Positions 26,890-35,921 of a stretch of DNA of 64,000 nt are shown piece after piece. The DNA comes from Flaviramulus multivorans (lineage in GTDB: Bacteria; Bacteroidota; Bacteroidia; Flavobacteriales; Flavobacteriaceae). Numbering within the stretch: the stretch's first letter is position 1; the number at the start of each line of letters is the position of its first letter. Under the pieces are notes generated by a model. It was not told the DNA's origin. It was given only the letters and a program-made list of their open reading frames with translations, and made no database searches. The stretch covers positions 124,001-188,000 of the forward strand of contig NZ_JAKKDV010000006.1 in assembly GCF_021728415.1 (NCBI RefSeq). Direction: 5' to 3'. Both the position numbers and the translations under genes were made by a program.

Positions 26890-28842
26890 TTAATTCCATT
26901 TCATTCGCTGTAATCTAACCGCATTTAAAATGGCTAATAATGCAACACCAACATCTGCAAAAACTGCTTCCCACATGGTCGCTAAACCACCTGCTCCTAA
27001 AATAAGTACTACTAATTTAACGCCAAAAGCCAAAATAATATTTTGCCATACAATCTTACGAGTGGAACGACTAATTTTAATGGCTCTCACTACTTTTGAA
27101 GGTTGATCTGTTTGGATGATGACATCTGCTGTTTCAATAGCGACATCACTTCCTAAACCACCCATTGCTATTCCTACATCACTTGCTGCTAAAACTGGTG
27201 CGTCATTAATTCCATCACCTATAAAAGCAATTTTATTTTGAGGATTTTGTTTTAAAATTTCAACTTCATTTAATTTATCCTCTGGTAATAATCCGCCTTT
27301 AGCCTTTTCAATATTTAATTCTCTTGCTACTTGTTGCGTAATGGAATCTTTATCTCCAGAGAGCATCATTATACTATTAATACCAACTTTATGTAAGGCT
27401 TTAATCGTTTCTTTTGCATCCTCCTTTAATTCGTCTGCAATCACCACATAACCTGCGAACTTATTATCGATAGCTACTAATACAATCGACTCCACAATAG
27501 TTTCAGTTTCATTTAAAACATTAATGTTATTGGCTGTCATCAACGCTTTGTTACCAACTAAAACAGTCTTACCATTTACAATACCTTTTAACCCTTTTCC
27601 TGCTATTTCAGATACTTCGGAAGCTTCATAATCTTCGCCTTCTACTTTATACTCTAATATTGCTTTAGCAATGGGATGTGTGGATTGTTCTTCCATCGCC
27701 ATTAAGTAGTGCATAAATTCGGTTTCATTCCAACCAATTGCTTTTACTTCTTTGATTTTAAAAACACCTTTAGTAACGGTTCCTGTTTTGTCCATTACTA
27801 ATGTATTTATCTTGGTCATTGCATCTAAAAATGAAGCTCCTTTAAATAAAATTCCATTTTTTGAAGCTGCTCCCAATCCACCGAAATAACCCAAAGGAAT
27901 AGAAATAACTAAAGCACAGGGACAAGAAATCACAAGAAAAATTAAGGCTCTATATAACCAATTTATAAAGACATAATCGTCTACAAAAAAGTAAGGAATG
28001 AACGTAACACCAATTGCTAAAAACACTACAATTGGTGTATAAATTCGTGCGAACTGCCTGATGAACAATTCGGTTTTAGATTTTCGAGCTGTGGCATTCT
28101 GCACCATATCCAAAATCCTTGCAATGGAACTATCTCTAAATTCTTTGGTAGTTTCTATTTCAATTACACCTTCCAAATTTATACTCCCAGCAAATACTTT
28201 TTCACCTTTTACAATCGTGTCAGGTTTGCTTTCGCCTGTCAATGCTGCTGTATTAAATGAACCTTTTTCGGAAAGTAGAATGCCGTCCAAAGGAATTTTT
28301 TCTCCCAAACGTACTTGCACTTTTTCGCCAATTTCAACGGTTTCTGGACTTACTGATAGATAATCATTGCTTCTATATACCAAAGCTTCATTTGGTCTTA
28401 CATCCAACAACGCTTTTATATTTCCTTTTGCTCTGTTAACTGCTGCATTTTGGAATAATTCCCCAACTGCGTAAAACAACATTACAGCAACACCTTCTGG
28501 ATATTCGCCAATGATAAATGCACCTATAGTAGCAATAGACATTAAAAAGAACTCTGTAAACACATCGCCTTTTTTAATACTTTCCCAGCCTTCCTTTACA
28601 ACAGGTAATCCTACAGGTATATAAGCAATTCCATACCAAATAATACGAACCCAATCCTTGAAAAAATTAACATCAAAATAGTCTAACCCAATACCAATAA
28701 TTAGCATTGAAAAACTAATTATGGCAGGAATATACGCTTTGAAATTATTTGATTGACCACTATGGTCGTGACCATCATCGTTACTATGTTCCGCTTCCGA
28801 ATCTGGTTTTAAATCTCTTAAATTGATTTTCTTTTTTTTCAT
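26890..28842 (-). CDS. Zn/Cd/Co-type P1B-2 ATPase (ZntA/CadA-like)
   Basis: 650 residues. The N-terminus lacks an HMA domain and instead carries a His-rich stretch (HSNDDGHDHSGQ). Motifs are SCPCALVISIPLGYFGG, DKTGTVTKG, THPIAKA and GDGINDAP. The last membrane helix has FADVGVALLAILNAVRL, whose Asp is the P1B-2 determinant for Zn2+/Cd2+/Pb2+ (equivalent to ZntA TM8). It exports divalent soft metals to the periplasm, where the Czc-like pump can take over. Its start overlaps the DUF3703 stop by 4 bp. Confidence 0.92.
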   Translation of the reverse strand: MKKKKINLRDLKPDSEAEHSNDDGHDHSGQSNNFKAYIPAIISFSMLIIGIGLDYFDVNFFKDWVRIIWYGIAYIPVGLPVVKEGWESIKKGDVFTEFFLMSIATIGAFIIGEYPEGVAVMLFYAVGELFQNAAVNRAKGNIKALLDVRPNEALVYRSNDYLSVSPETVEIGEKVQVRLGEKIPLDGILLSEKGSFNTAALTGESKPDTIVKGEKVFAGSINLEGVIEIETTKEFRDSSIARILDMVQNATARKSKTELFIRQFARIYTPIVVFLAIGVTFIPYFFVDDYVFINWLYRALIFLVISCPCALVISIPLGYFGGLGAASKNGILFKGASFLDAMTKINTLVMDKTGTVTKGVFKIKEVKAIGWNETEFMHYLMAMEEQSTHPIAKAILEYKVEGEDYEASEVSEIAGKGLKGIVNGKTVLVGNKALMTANNINVLNETETIVESIVLVAIDNKFAGYVVIADELKEDAKETIKALHKVGINSIMMLSGDKDSITQQVARELNIEKAKGGLLPEDKLNEVEILKQNPQNKIAFIGDGINDAPVLAASDVGIAMGGLGSDVAIETADVIIQTDQPSKVVRAIKISRSTRKIVWQNIILAFGVKLVVLILGAGGLATMWEAVFADVGVALLAILNAVRLQRMKWN

Positions 28843-29201
28843 CTAATTTCTAATAATTTTTTAATATCATTTGGAATAGGCATACGTTTTAGTGGTGGTA
28901 CATTTGCACCTCCAGTATTGCCAAGTGGCACGTGATTAATAAACGATTTCCAACCTCCAACAAGTAATCTAATAATTTGTCCAAATACTTCTTTAGTATT
29001 TTTTTGCATTAAACCAAACTTTAGCATTAACCAATGTGAATAAGTATGTTCAATTGGGTAAGATTGACCTATAATATGACTTCTTTCTAAATGATGCCAC
29101 GCATTTATAAAATCCTTATTGGCAAAATCAACTTTATATGAACGAAGTTCTTTATTATATGCATCTTTTAAATGTTTAGGCATTTTATAATTTAGTTTCA
29201 T
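28839..29201 (-). CDS. DUF3703 protein
   Basis: The frame extends to 29267, where it would overlap the fur-like gene. The ATG at 29201 gives MKLNYKMPKHLKDAYNKEL, the family-like start (120 residues). Conserved segments are AWHHLERSHIIGQSYPIEHT and HVPLGNTGGANVPPLKRMPI. The His residues in HHLERSH and HTYSH could bind metal. DUF3703 genes are commonly found next to Czc/ZntA systems in Bacteroidota and Proteobacteria, but the function is unknown. It is coupled to the ATPase gene by a 4-bp overlap. Confidence 0.8.
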   Translation of the reverse strand: MKLNYKMPKHLKDAYNKELRSYKVDFANKDFINAWHHLERSHIIGQSYPIEHTYSHWLMLKFGLMQKNTKEVFGQIIRLLVGGWKSFINHVPLGNTGGANVPPLKRMPIPNDIKKLLEIR

Positions 29202-29256
29202 TATTATATGTTTTTGATTGTAAAAGTATAATACCAATGCGTGCAATGGAAGTGCA

Positions 29257-29673
29257 TTAATGGCCACTACACTTGTCGCAAATCCCTTTTACTACCAAGT
29301 TTACGTTTTCTGAAACGAAGCCTTCTGGCACTTTAATTTGGGGAATCTTATGATCTGTTAAGCAAATGGTTTCATTACAGTTATTGCAATGAAAATGCAA
29401 ATGCAAATCGGTTTCAATCTCACAATTACAGCCGTTTTCACACAAAGCATATTTAGTGATTCCTGTACCATCATCTATTTGATGCACAATATCCTTTTCC
29501 TCAAATGTTTTAATAGTTCTGTACAATGTCGTTCTATCTGCTTTATCAAAAGCATTTTCTATATCACTTAATGTTACTGCTATTTGTTTATTTGCAAGAA
29601 ACTTATAAATCAATAAACGCATTGCAGTAACACGTATATTTTTTGACTCTAATAATTCTTCTATTGTTTGCAT
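29257..29673 (-). CDS. Fur-family metal-responsive regulator
   Basis: 138 residues. The N-terminal winged helix includes RVTAMRLLIYKFL and DRTTLYRTIKTFEEKDIVH. The dimerisation domain has a His-rich segment, LHLHFHCNNCNETIC (Cys96 and Cys99), and a C-terminal CDKC pair (132/135), the structural zinc site. It is the only recognisable metal-responsive regulator in the island, and it lies in the middle of the Zn/Co/Cd operon (2 bp after czcB, 55 bp before the DUF3703 start). It probably senses Zn or a related ion. Zur and Fur subtypes cannot be separated safely here. Confidence 0.88.
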   Translation of the reverse strand: MQTIEELLESKNIRVTAMRLLIYKFLANKQIAVTLSDIENAFDKADRTTLYRTIKTFEEKDIVHQIDDGTGITKYALCENGCNCEIETDLHLHFHCNNCNETICLTDHKIPQIKVPEGFVSENVNLVVKGICDKCSGH

Positions 29674-29675
29674 AA

Positions 29676-30881
29676 TTAATGTTCGTGTTCTGATTCGCCT
29701 TTTTTCATTTCTGCTATAAGATAATATGCATTATTAAAGGCGAATTTTGTGTTTGGTTCTATATATACAGAAAATTGAACTGCTATCCAATTGCCATCTT
29801 TTGCACCCAAAATAACTTCAATGGGTTTAAAGCTCCATTCATCATTTTCTTTTTCCGCCGAAAACACGAAAAACCTATCACCTTCTTTTACTATGGCACT
29901 TTCAGGCATTGCCATAGTTTCCACATTTTCAGTTTCAATTTTACCTTGAATATACATACCAGGAATTAGATTCCCTTTTTTGTTTTCAATTTCAGCGTGT
30001 ACGTGTACTGCTTTAGGATTATCTTCAAATGTTTTACTTACTGAATAAATTTCTGCTGTTAATTCTTCATCTTGCATTGATTGCACATTAAAGTTTACTT
30101 TTTGACCTTTTTTTACTTTATACACATCTTTTTCAAACACCATTAAATCAGCGTGAACGTGATGTGTATTTACTATTTCAAAGAGTTCGGTTTGTGGTTC
30201 AACATACTGTCCTGTTTTTACTTCTACCTTTTGCACATAGCCTTCAATAGGACTTCGTAAGGAAATACTTTGAGCAATTGTTCCATTTCGTACTGATGAC
30301 GTATTTATGTTTAATAGTTTCAATTGGGCTTCCAATCCATTTACCATAGCTTTAGAGGCATCATATTCTGCTTCGGCCTTTTGAAAATTTGCACCAGAGC
30401 CAACTCCTGCATCATATAATTTTTGCTGACGCTCAAAGTTCTTCTTTAAAAAATTACCATTGCTAAAAGCATTCAAATAATCGGTTTGCATTTGAATAAT
30501 ATTTGGATGTGAAAGATATGCCACAACTTGACCTTTATTAACTTTGTCTCCTTCAATCACTTTTATGGATAATACATTTGCGCCAACTACAGAAGTTATT
30601 GCTGCTTCACTTTGTGGTGGCACTTCCAATGTGCCATTGGCTTCTACATAACCACTCATATTACGCAATGCAATAGTGTCTATCTTCATTTTTAAGGCTT
30701 CAAACTGTTGTTGTGAAAGCATCACTTCTTCGCCTTCGCTATGGTCATCATTTCCTTCAGTCTTTTGTTCTTCGTTATGGGCATGACCATCATTTTCTTT
30801 GTGGCTTTCTTTATTTCCACAAGCAACCACTAAAAATGAAACTGTTAGTAGTGCTAAAATTATATATCGTGTGTTTTTCAT
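29676..30881 (-). CDS. CzcB-like RND periplasmic adaptor lipoprotein
   Basis: 401 residues. A lipoprotein signal ends at VACGN (Cys21) and is followed by a His/Glu-rich stretch (HAHNEEQKTEGNDDHSEGEE), likely a metal-buffering tail. The HlyD-type core includes EAAITSVVGANVLSIKVIEG, the alpha-hairpin near 130-190 and VNTHHVHADLMVFEKDVYKV. The C-terminus again ends in HEH. The His content, the absence of CxxC metal sites, and its neighbours fit divalent Zn/Co/Cd export with the CzcA-CzcC fusion 4 bp upstream. Confidence 0.88.
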   Translation of the reverse strand: MKNTRYIILALLTVSFLVVACGNKESHKENDGHAHNEEQKTEGNDDHSEGEEVMLSQQQFEALKMKIDTIALRNMSGYVEANGTLEVPPQSEAAITSVVGANVLSIKVIEGDKVNKGQVVAYLSHPNIIQMQTDYLNAFSNGNFLKKNFERQQKLYDAGVGSGANFQKAEAEYDASKAMVNGLEAQLKLLNINTSSVRNGTIAQSISLRSPIEGYVQKVEVKTGQYVEPQTELFEIVNTHHVHADLMVFEKDVYKVKKGQKVNFNVQSMQDEELTAEIYSVSKTFEDNPKAVHVHAEIENKKGNLIPGMYIQGKIETENVETMAMPESAIVKEGDRFFVFSAEKENDEWSFKPIEVILGAKDGNWIAVQFSVYIEPNTKFAFNNAYYLIAEMKKGESEHEH

Positions 30882-30885
30882 TGTC

Positions 30886-33800
30886 TTATTGATTAAAATA
30901 TTGTAGTTGAAATGTGCTTTCTAAATAATTTACTAAAGCTGTTTGTGCTTCCAGTTCTGATTGAATAGCTTCTTTTATAAGTTGTGTAAACGTTGTGTAA
31001 TCAATCTCTCCTTCTCTATAGGCAAACAAAGCACCAGTTTTTTGTTCTTTAATAAGTGGTAATACTTCATTCTTATAGAACAGCCAAGATGTTTTCCATT
31101 TTTGGTAATTTTCTTTGGATTGATTAAATTTAGATTGCACTTCCTTTTGCTTGAACTGCATATTTGATTCGGCAATTTGTCTATCAATTTTTGCTGTTCT
31201 AACTTGCGCTTTTGTTGTACCTGATAAAAAAGGTATTGAAATACCAGCTTGATAGGTATAAAACCCTGAATTTCCATTTACTTTTTGCAAACCACCTTGA
31301 AGGTTGAACTTTGGTAAATTTTCGGCTTTAGCAGTTTTATAGTTTGCTTCGGCTTCTGCGACTTGAAGTTGAGAAATTGTATATAAAGGGTGTGCTTCTA
31401 AACTAAAGGATTCTACATTTAATTCGCTCTCTATATCAATTTCATCTGAAACTGTGAAAAAATCATCTGAAACCAACCAAAGGTTTAACTGTTGTAATGC
31501 AATAGCATATTCACTTTTTGATTGCATAAATTTATTCTGAATCTGTAAAGCTTGATTTTTAGCTGCTGCATATTCCAGTTTAGAAATGGCTTCTACTTCA
31601 TAATTTAAAGCAACTGCTTTTTCAAAGTTGGTATAAATAGAATCTAACTCTTTGTATAAATTATAATTCCTTTTACTCTGTAAAGCATTTGCCCACGCTT
31701 TCTTTACTTCCAATTCTAAATCTAATTCTGAAAGTTGAAACGCTTTTTGGGCTAATTGAATGCGTTGCTCAAGTAATTTTCTCTTTGGTGCTATACCAAA
31801 TACATCAATATTTGATTGACCAACTCCAATAGTGGTGTAAATACCATTTCCGTTATTAATTTCTTCACCTCCCGTAAAAATTTGGGTAGTACCAAAATCG
31901 AATGCAGTTCCTTTTAATTGTTGTTTCTTATCAATTTCAAGCTGCTGTTGTTTTAAACTTGGATAGTTTTCTTTAGCCAATTTCACAGCTTCTTGCATCG
32001 AAATAATAGGTAACGAATCATTTATTTGTTGTGCGTTTCCTGTTATTGGCAACAAAAACATAAAAGCCACCATAGCAGTAACTGTAATTACCTTTTTGTT
32101 AGCTCTAAAATTGAATGATTTGTTTTCTACCCAATGATACAATATAGGTAAAACGAATAATGTTAATAGTGTAGAGGTTAACAAACCACCAATTACAACG
32201 GTTGCTAAAGGTCGCTGCACTTCTGCACCAGCTGATGCTGAAATTGCCATAGGTAGAAAGCCTAAAACATCTGTAAAAGCAGTTAACATTATAGGTCTAA
32301 TTCTTCGTTTTGTGCCTTCTATAATTCTATCTTTTAGATTAGTAACTCCTTCTTCTTTTAATTCATTCAAACCACTAATCATTACCAATCCGTTTAAAAC
32401 CGCAACACCAAATAAAACGATAAAACCGACTCCTGCCGAAATACTAAAAGGCATATCACGTAACCACAATGCCACAACACCACCAATGGTTGCCATTGGG
32501 ATAGCTATGTAAATCATTAAGGTTTGTGGTAACGATTTTAGAGCAAAAAATATGAGGATGAAAATTAGCAACAAGGCAATAGGAACAACGGTTTGTAAAC
32601 GGTTGCTGGCACGTTCTAAATTTTCAAAAGCTCCACCATAGCGAATGAAATATCCAGATGGCAGTTCTAATTGTGCATCTAATTTAGTTTTGATTTCGCC
32701 AACTAATGATTTTACATCACGACCTCTTACATTGATACCTACATAAGTTCTTCTGTTTGTATTGTCTCTACTGATTTGCATTGGACCTCCTTTGTAACTT
32801 ATATCAGCTACTTCGCGAAGCGGAATTTGCGCACCAGAAGGTAAGTTGATAAACAAATTTTGAACATCTGTTATGTCTTTACGGTTATGAGAACTTAACC
32901 TGACCACCAAATCAAATCGCTTTTCGCCTTCAAAAATAGTTCCTGCTATTCCTCCTGCAAATGCTGATTGTACAATTTGGTTTAAGGTATTTATTTGAAG
33001 TCCGTATTGTGCTAATTTATTTCTGTTATACGAAATGGTCATTTGTGGTAAGCCTGTTGTAGCTTCCGCTTTCATATCGCCAATACCTTCTGTACCAGCA
33101 ATAATTTTAGATATTTCTTCTGCTTTTTGAGATAACACTTCTATATCTTCTCCATAAAGTTTAATAGCAATGTCTTCACGAACACCTTCAAGCAGTTCAT
33201 TAAATCGCATTTCAATAGGTTGGGTAAATTCATAGTTAACACCAGGAATTATTTCCACAGCTTCTTTCATTTTTTCAATGAGTTCGTCTTTTGTTTCAAC
33301 GGTTGTCCAATCGCTTTTTGGCTTTAGAATTACAAAAACATCGGCTAAATCCATTGGCATTGGGTCTGTTGGAATTTCGGCAACACCAATTCGACTGACT
33401 ATTTTTTCAACTTCTGGAAACTTTGCTTTTACAATTTGTTCAATTTTTGTAGTGGTTTCAATCGTTTCAGTTAGAGAACTTCCGGGTTTTAAAATGGCGT
33501 GAAATGCAATGTCTCCTTCATCTAATTGTGGAATAAATTCGCCACCCATTCTCGTAAACATAAAGACTGTAATTCCGAATAGCACGACTGCAATACCTAT
33601 AATCCATTTTCCTTTTTGCAATGCCTTCACCAATAAGGGTTGGTACTTATCCTCAACCCAATGCACAAATCTATCTCCATATGATTTTTTATCGCTTTTT
33701 GGTGCTCTTAACACCAATGCAGACATCATTGGAACGTAGGTTAAACAGAGTACCATTGCACCAATCATAGCAAAAATAAAGGTCAATGCCATTGGCTTAA

Positions 33801-35220
33801 ACATTTTGCCTTCGATGCCTTCTAATGCCAAAATTGGAAGAAACACAATAAGAATAATAAGCTGACCGAAAAACGCAGCATTCATCATTTTTTTTGAAGC
33901 ATTTGATGCTACTTTATCTCTTTCCTTTGATGTGAGATTCTTCTTTTTTAAAACTTGGGAAGCAATAAGAAAAACAGTGCTTTCGACTATGATTACCGCG
34001 CCATCTACAATAATACCAAAATCTATCGCACCCAAGCTCATTAGATTTGCCCACACGTCGAATACATTCATCAATATAAAGGCAAACAATAGAGATAATG
34101 GAATAGTTGAAGCAACTATTAAACCACCTCGCCAGTTTCCTAATAAGAAAATAAGAACGAAAATAACAATTAACGCGCCTTCAATTAGGTTGGTCGCCAC
34201 TGTAGAGGTTGTTTCACCAATTAGTTTACTTCGGTCTAACAACGATTCAATAATGATTCCTTCAGGTAACGACTTTTCTATTTGAGCCATTCGCTCCTTT
34301 ACATTGGCAATAACATCATTGGAATTAGCCCCTTTGAGCATCATCACTAATCCACCAACTACTTCACCCTCACCATCTTGTGTTAATGCACCATAGCGAA
34401 TTGCAGAACCAAATTGAACTGTGGCAAGATCACCAATGGTTATAGGAATATTATTAACGTTCTTGACCGTTATTTTTTTAATATCCTCTAAACTACGCAC
34501 TAATCCTTCTCCTCGAATAAAATTAGCTTGATGGTTTTTTTCTATATATGCACCACCTGTATTTTGATTATTAGCTTCAAGTGCATTAAATACATCTGTA
34601 ATAGTCAAACCAATAGCGTTTAAATCGTTTGGATCAACAGCGACTTCGTATTGTTTAATTTTTCCACCTATGGCGTTTACCTCAACTACACCTTCTACCA
34701 TTGCCATTTGACGTTGTACAATCCAATCTTGCATCGTTCGTAAATCAGTAACCGAATATTTGTCTTTATATTCTGGTTTTACTTTAAGTGTGTATTGATA
34801 AATTTCTCCTAAACCTGTGGAAATAGGACCCATTGTGGGTTCTCCAAAACCCGCTGGAATTTGGTCTTTTACTTCGTTTAGTTTTTCTGCCACTAATTGT
34901 CGCGGCAAATATGTTCCCATATCATCATTGAACACTATAGTAACCACAGATAATCCAAAACGGGAAATCGACCTAATTTCCTGTACATTGGGAAGGTTGC
35001 TCATTGCGACCTCAACTGGATAGGTTACAATTTGCTCAATATCTTCAGTACCTAAATTAGGTGCTTGTGTTATAACTTGCACTTGGTTGTTGGTAATATC
35101 TGGAACAGCATCGATGGGTACTTGGGTCATACTCCAAATACCTGCTCCAATAATGGTAAGCGTTAGCAAACCAATAATGAATTTGTTATTGATTGAAAAA
35201 TCAATGATTTTATTAATCAT
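30886..35220 (-). CDS. CzcA-CzcC fusion: RND heavy-metal pump joined to a TolC-like outer-membrane factor
   Basis: 1444 residues. Residues 1 to about 1030 form a complete CzcA-type RND pump: VPIDAVPDITNNQVQVITQAP at the start is the family hallmark, with DFGIIVDGAVIIVES in TM4 and GGEFIPQLDEGDIAFHAI. At about 1041-1062 there is a second signal-peptide-like stretch (VITVTAMVAFMFLLPITGNA), and about 1065-1444 is a full TolC/OEP protein (SLPIISMQEAVKLAKENYPSL). The unbroken frame looks genuine rather than a sequencing error, since such fusions occur in other Flavobacteriia. One gene thus encodes inner- and outer-membrane parts of the pump. Confidence 0.9.
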   Translation of the reverse strand: MINKIIDFSINNKFIIGLLTLTIIGAGIWSMTQVPIDAVPDITNNQVQVITQAPNLGTEDIEQIVTYPVEVAMSNLPNVQEIRSISRFGLSVVTIVFNDDMGTYLPRQLVAEKLNEVKDQIPAGFGEPTMGPISTGLGEIYQYTLKVKPEYKDKYSVTDLRTMQDWIVQRQMAMVEGVVEVNAIGGKIKQYEVAVDPNDLNAIGLTITDVFNALEANNQNTGGAYIEKNHQANFIRGEGLVRSLEDIKKITVKNVNNIPITIGDLATVQFGSAIRYGALTQDGEGEVVGGLVMMLKGANSNDVIANVKERMAQIEKSLPEGIIIESLLDRSKLIGETTSTVATNLIEGALIVIFVLIFLLGNWRGGLIVASTIPLSLLFAFILMNVFDVWANLMSLGAIDFGIIVDGAVIIVESTVFLIASQVLKKKNLTSKERDKVASNASKKMMNAAFFGQLIILIVFLPILALEGIEGKMFKPMALTFIFAMIGAMVLCLTYVPMMSALVLRAPKSDKKSYGDRFVHWVEDKYQPLLVKALQKGKWIIGIAVVLFGITVFMFTRMGGEFIPQLDEGDIAFHAILKPGSSLTETIETTTKIEQIVKAKFPEVEKIVSRIGVAEIPTDPMPMDLADVFVILKPKSDWTTVETKDELIEKMKEAVEIIPGVNYEFTQPIEMRFNELLEGVREDIAIKLYGEDIEVLSQKAEEISKIIAGTEGIGDMKAEATTGLPQMTISYNRNKLAQYGLQINTLNQIVQSAFAGGIAGTIFEGEKRFDLVVRLSSHNRKDITDVQNLFINLPSGAQIPLREVADISYKGGPMQISRDNTNRRTYVGINVRGRDVKSLVGEIKTKLDAQLELPSGYFIRYGGAFENLERASNRLQTVVPIALLLIFILIFFALKSLPQTLMIYIAIPMATIGGVVALWLRDMPFSISAGVGFIVLFGVAVLNGLVMISGLNELKEEGVTNLKDRIIEGTKRRIRPIMLTAFTDVLGFLPMAISASAGAEVQRPLATVVIGGLLTSTLLTLFVLPILYHWVENKSFNFRANKKVITVTAMVAFMFLLPITGNAQQINDSLPIISMQEAVKLAKENYPSLKQQQLEIDKKQQLKGTAFDFGTTQIFTGGEEINNGNGIYTTIGVGQSNIDVFGIAPKRKLLEQRIQLAQKAFQLSELDLELEVKKAWANALQSKRNYNLYKELDSIYTNFEKAVALNYEVEAISKLEYAAAKNQALQIQNKFMQSKSEYAIALQQLNLWLVSDDFFTVSDEIDIESELNVESFSLEAHPLYTISQLQVAEAEANYKTAKAENLPKFNLQGGLQKVNGNSGFYTYQAGISIPFLSGTTKAQVRTAKIDRQIAESNMQFKQKEVQSKFNQSKENYQKWKTSWLFYKNEVLPLIKEQKTGALFAYREGEIDYTTFTQLIKEAIQSELEAQTALVNYLESTFQLQYFNQ

Positions 35221-35341
35221 AGAAAATGTTTTAATTCAGTTAAACTTTTCGATATAATTCTGATATAAGAATTTGAATTACACGAAATGAAAAGAACCAT
35301 AAAGGCTCGAAATTGGATATAGTTTCCTTTAATAAACTGAA

Positions 35342-35653
35342 TTATGCCCTTGGTGGCTGTAAAATTGAAGTAGTAAAATCTTTTTCTGTACCGCTTAGAT
35401 AGAAAAAATCTTGAGTAGAAATATAAATTGTATTAAATTTTATGTTTACAAATTTGAAGTGTGTTGCATTTATATGGCAACATTGACAAATACAAAAGGG
35501 CGAACACAAATCTGAATCTTGATGCTGGTGGTCGTCTCCAATAGCCTGAGAAATTTCGGTCTTAACTTCATTATCAAGCGCAGCATTATCTTCGCAAGGT
35601 GCTAAATTAAGTGCGAAAATATAAAGTGATAATATGAAGGCTAAAAGTTTCAT
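35342..35653 (-). CDS. Small Cys/His-rich exported protein (DUF6660-like)
   Basis: 103 residues with a signal peptide (LAFILSLYIFALNLAPCEDN). The mature part has DDHQHQDSDLCSPFCICQCCH, a dense Cys/His metal-ligand cluster quoted here as a landmark near residues 41-61, and a C-terminus ending in LQPPRA. It resembles small proteins labelled DUF6660 that precede Czc operons in Flavobacteriia. I infer metal binding in the periplasm. It lies 121 bp before the czcA-czcC fusion and may share its promoter. Confidence 0.65.
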   Translation of the reverse strand: MKLLAFILSLYIFALNLAPCEDNAALDNEVKTEISQAIGDDHQHQDSDLCSPFCICQCCHINATHFKFVNIKFNTIYISTQDFFYLSGTEKDFTTSILQPPRA

Positions 35654-35729
35654 TATAGCAAAGATATAAATTATTTAATGCAATGGTTGTGCAAAAATTT
35701 TATAACAAGTCAATTATACACCGTTAAAA

Positions 35730-35904
35730 TTATGATTGCTCAACAATAGCAATCTCCTCCTCTGTTAAGCCATATAAATCGTACACCATTTGGTCAATGT
35801 GCTTTTCTGTTTGGGTTATTTGGGTTTGTAGGTCTTGGGCTTTTTTCTTGTTGATTTCAAACAAGCCGAAGAACACATTTGAATAAGCTAAGGAAAAAGT
35901 TTCC
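35730..35904 (-). pseudogene. C-terminal relic of a type IIG/Eco57I-like restriction-modification gene
   Basis: The minus strand from 35904 to the TAA at 35730 reads about 57 codons, with LAYSNVFFGLFEINKKKA and then QMVYDLYGLTEEEIAIVEQS before the stop. The final block is the typical C-terminus of Eco57I-type and related DNA methyltransferase/restriction proteins. An in-frame TAG lies just upstream and there is no start. The matching N-terminal relic lies at 37026-37184, with the AbiH gene in between. Confidence 0.6.
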
Positions 35905-35921
35905 TAGTTTGATGTAAAGTT

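Noticed and set aside
30975-31277. Minus-strand 100-codon ORF in another frame
   Set aside because: Overlaps the TolC-like part of the fusion in a shifted frame. It has no signal or domain, whereas the fusion frame is intact there.
33932-34285. Plus-strand 117-codon ORF
   Set aside because: Antisense shadow of the RND pump part of the CzcA-CzcC fusion.
30886-35220. Possible sequencing frameshift joining two genes
   Set aside because: Both halves are complete and in the same frame, with a linker that keeps a whole signal peptide. Similar fusions are known in Flavobacteriia, so a true fusion is more likely.
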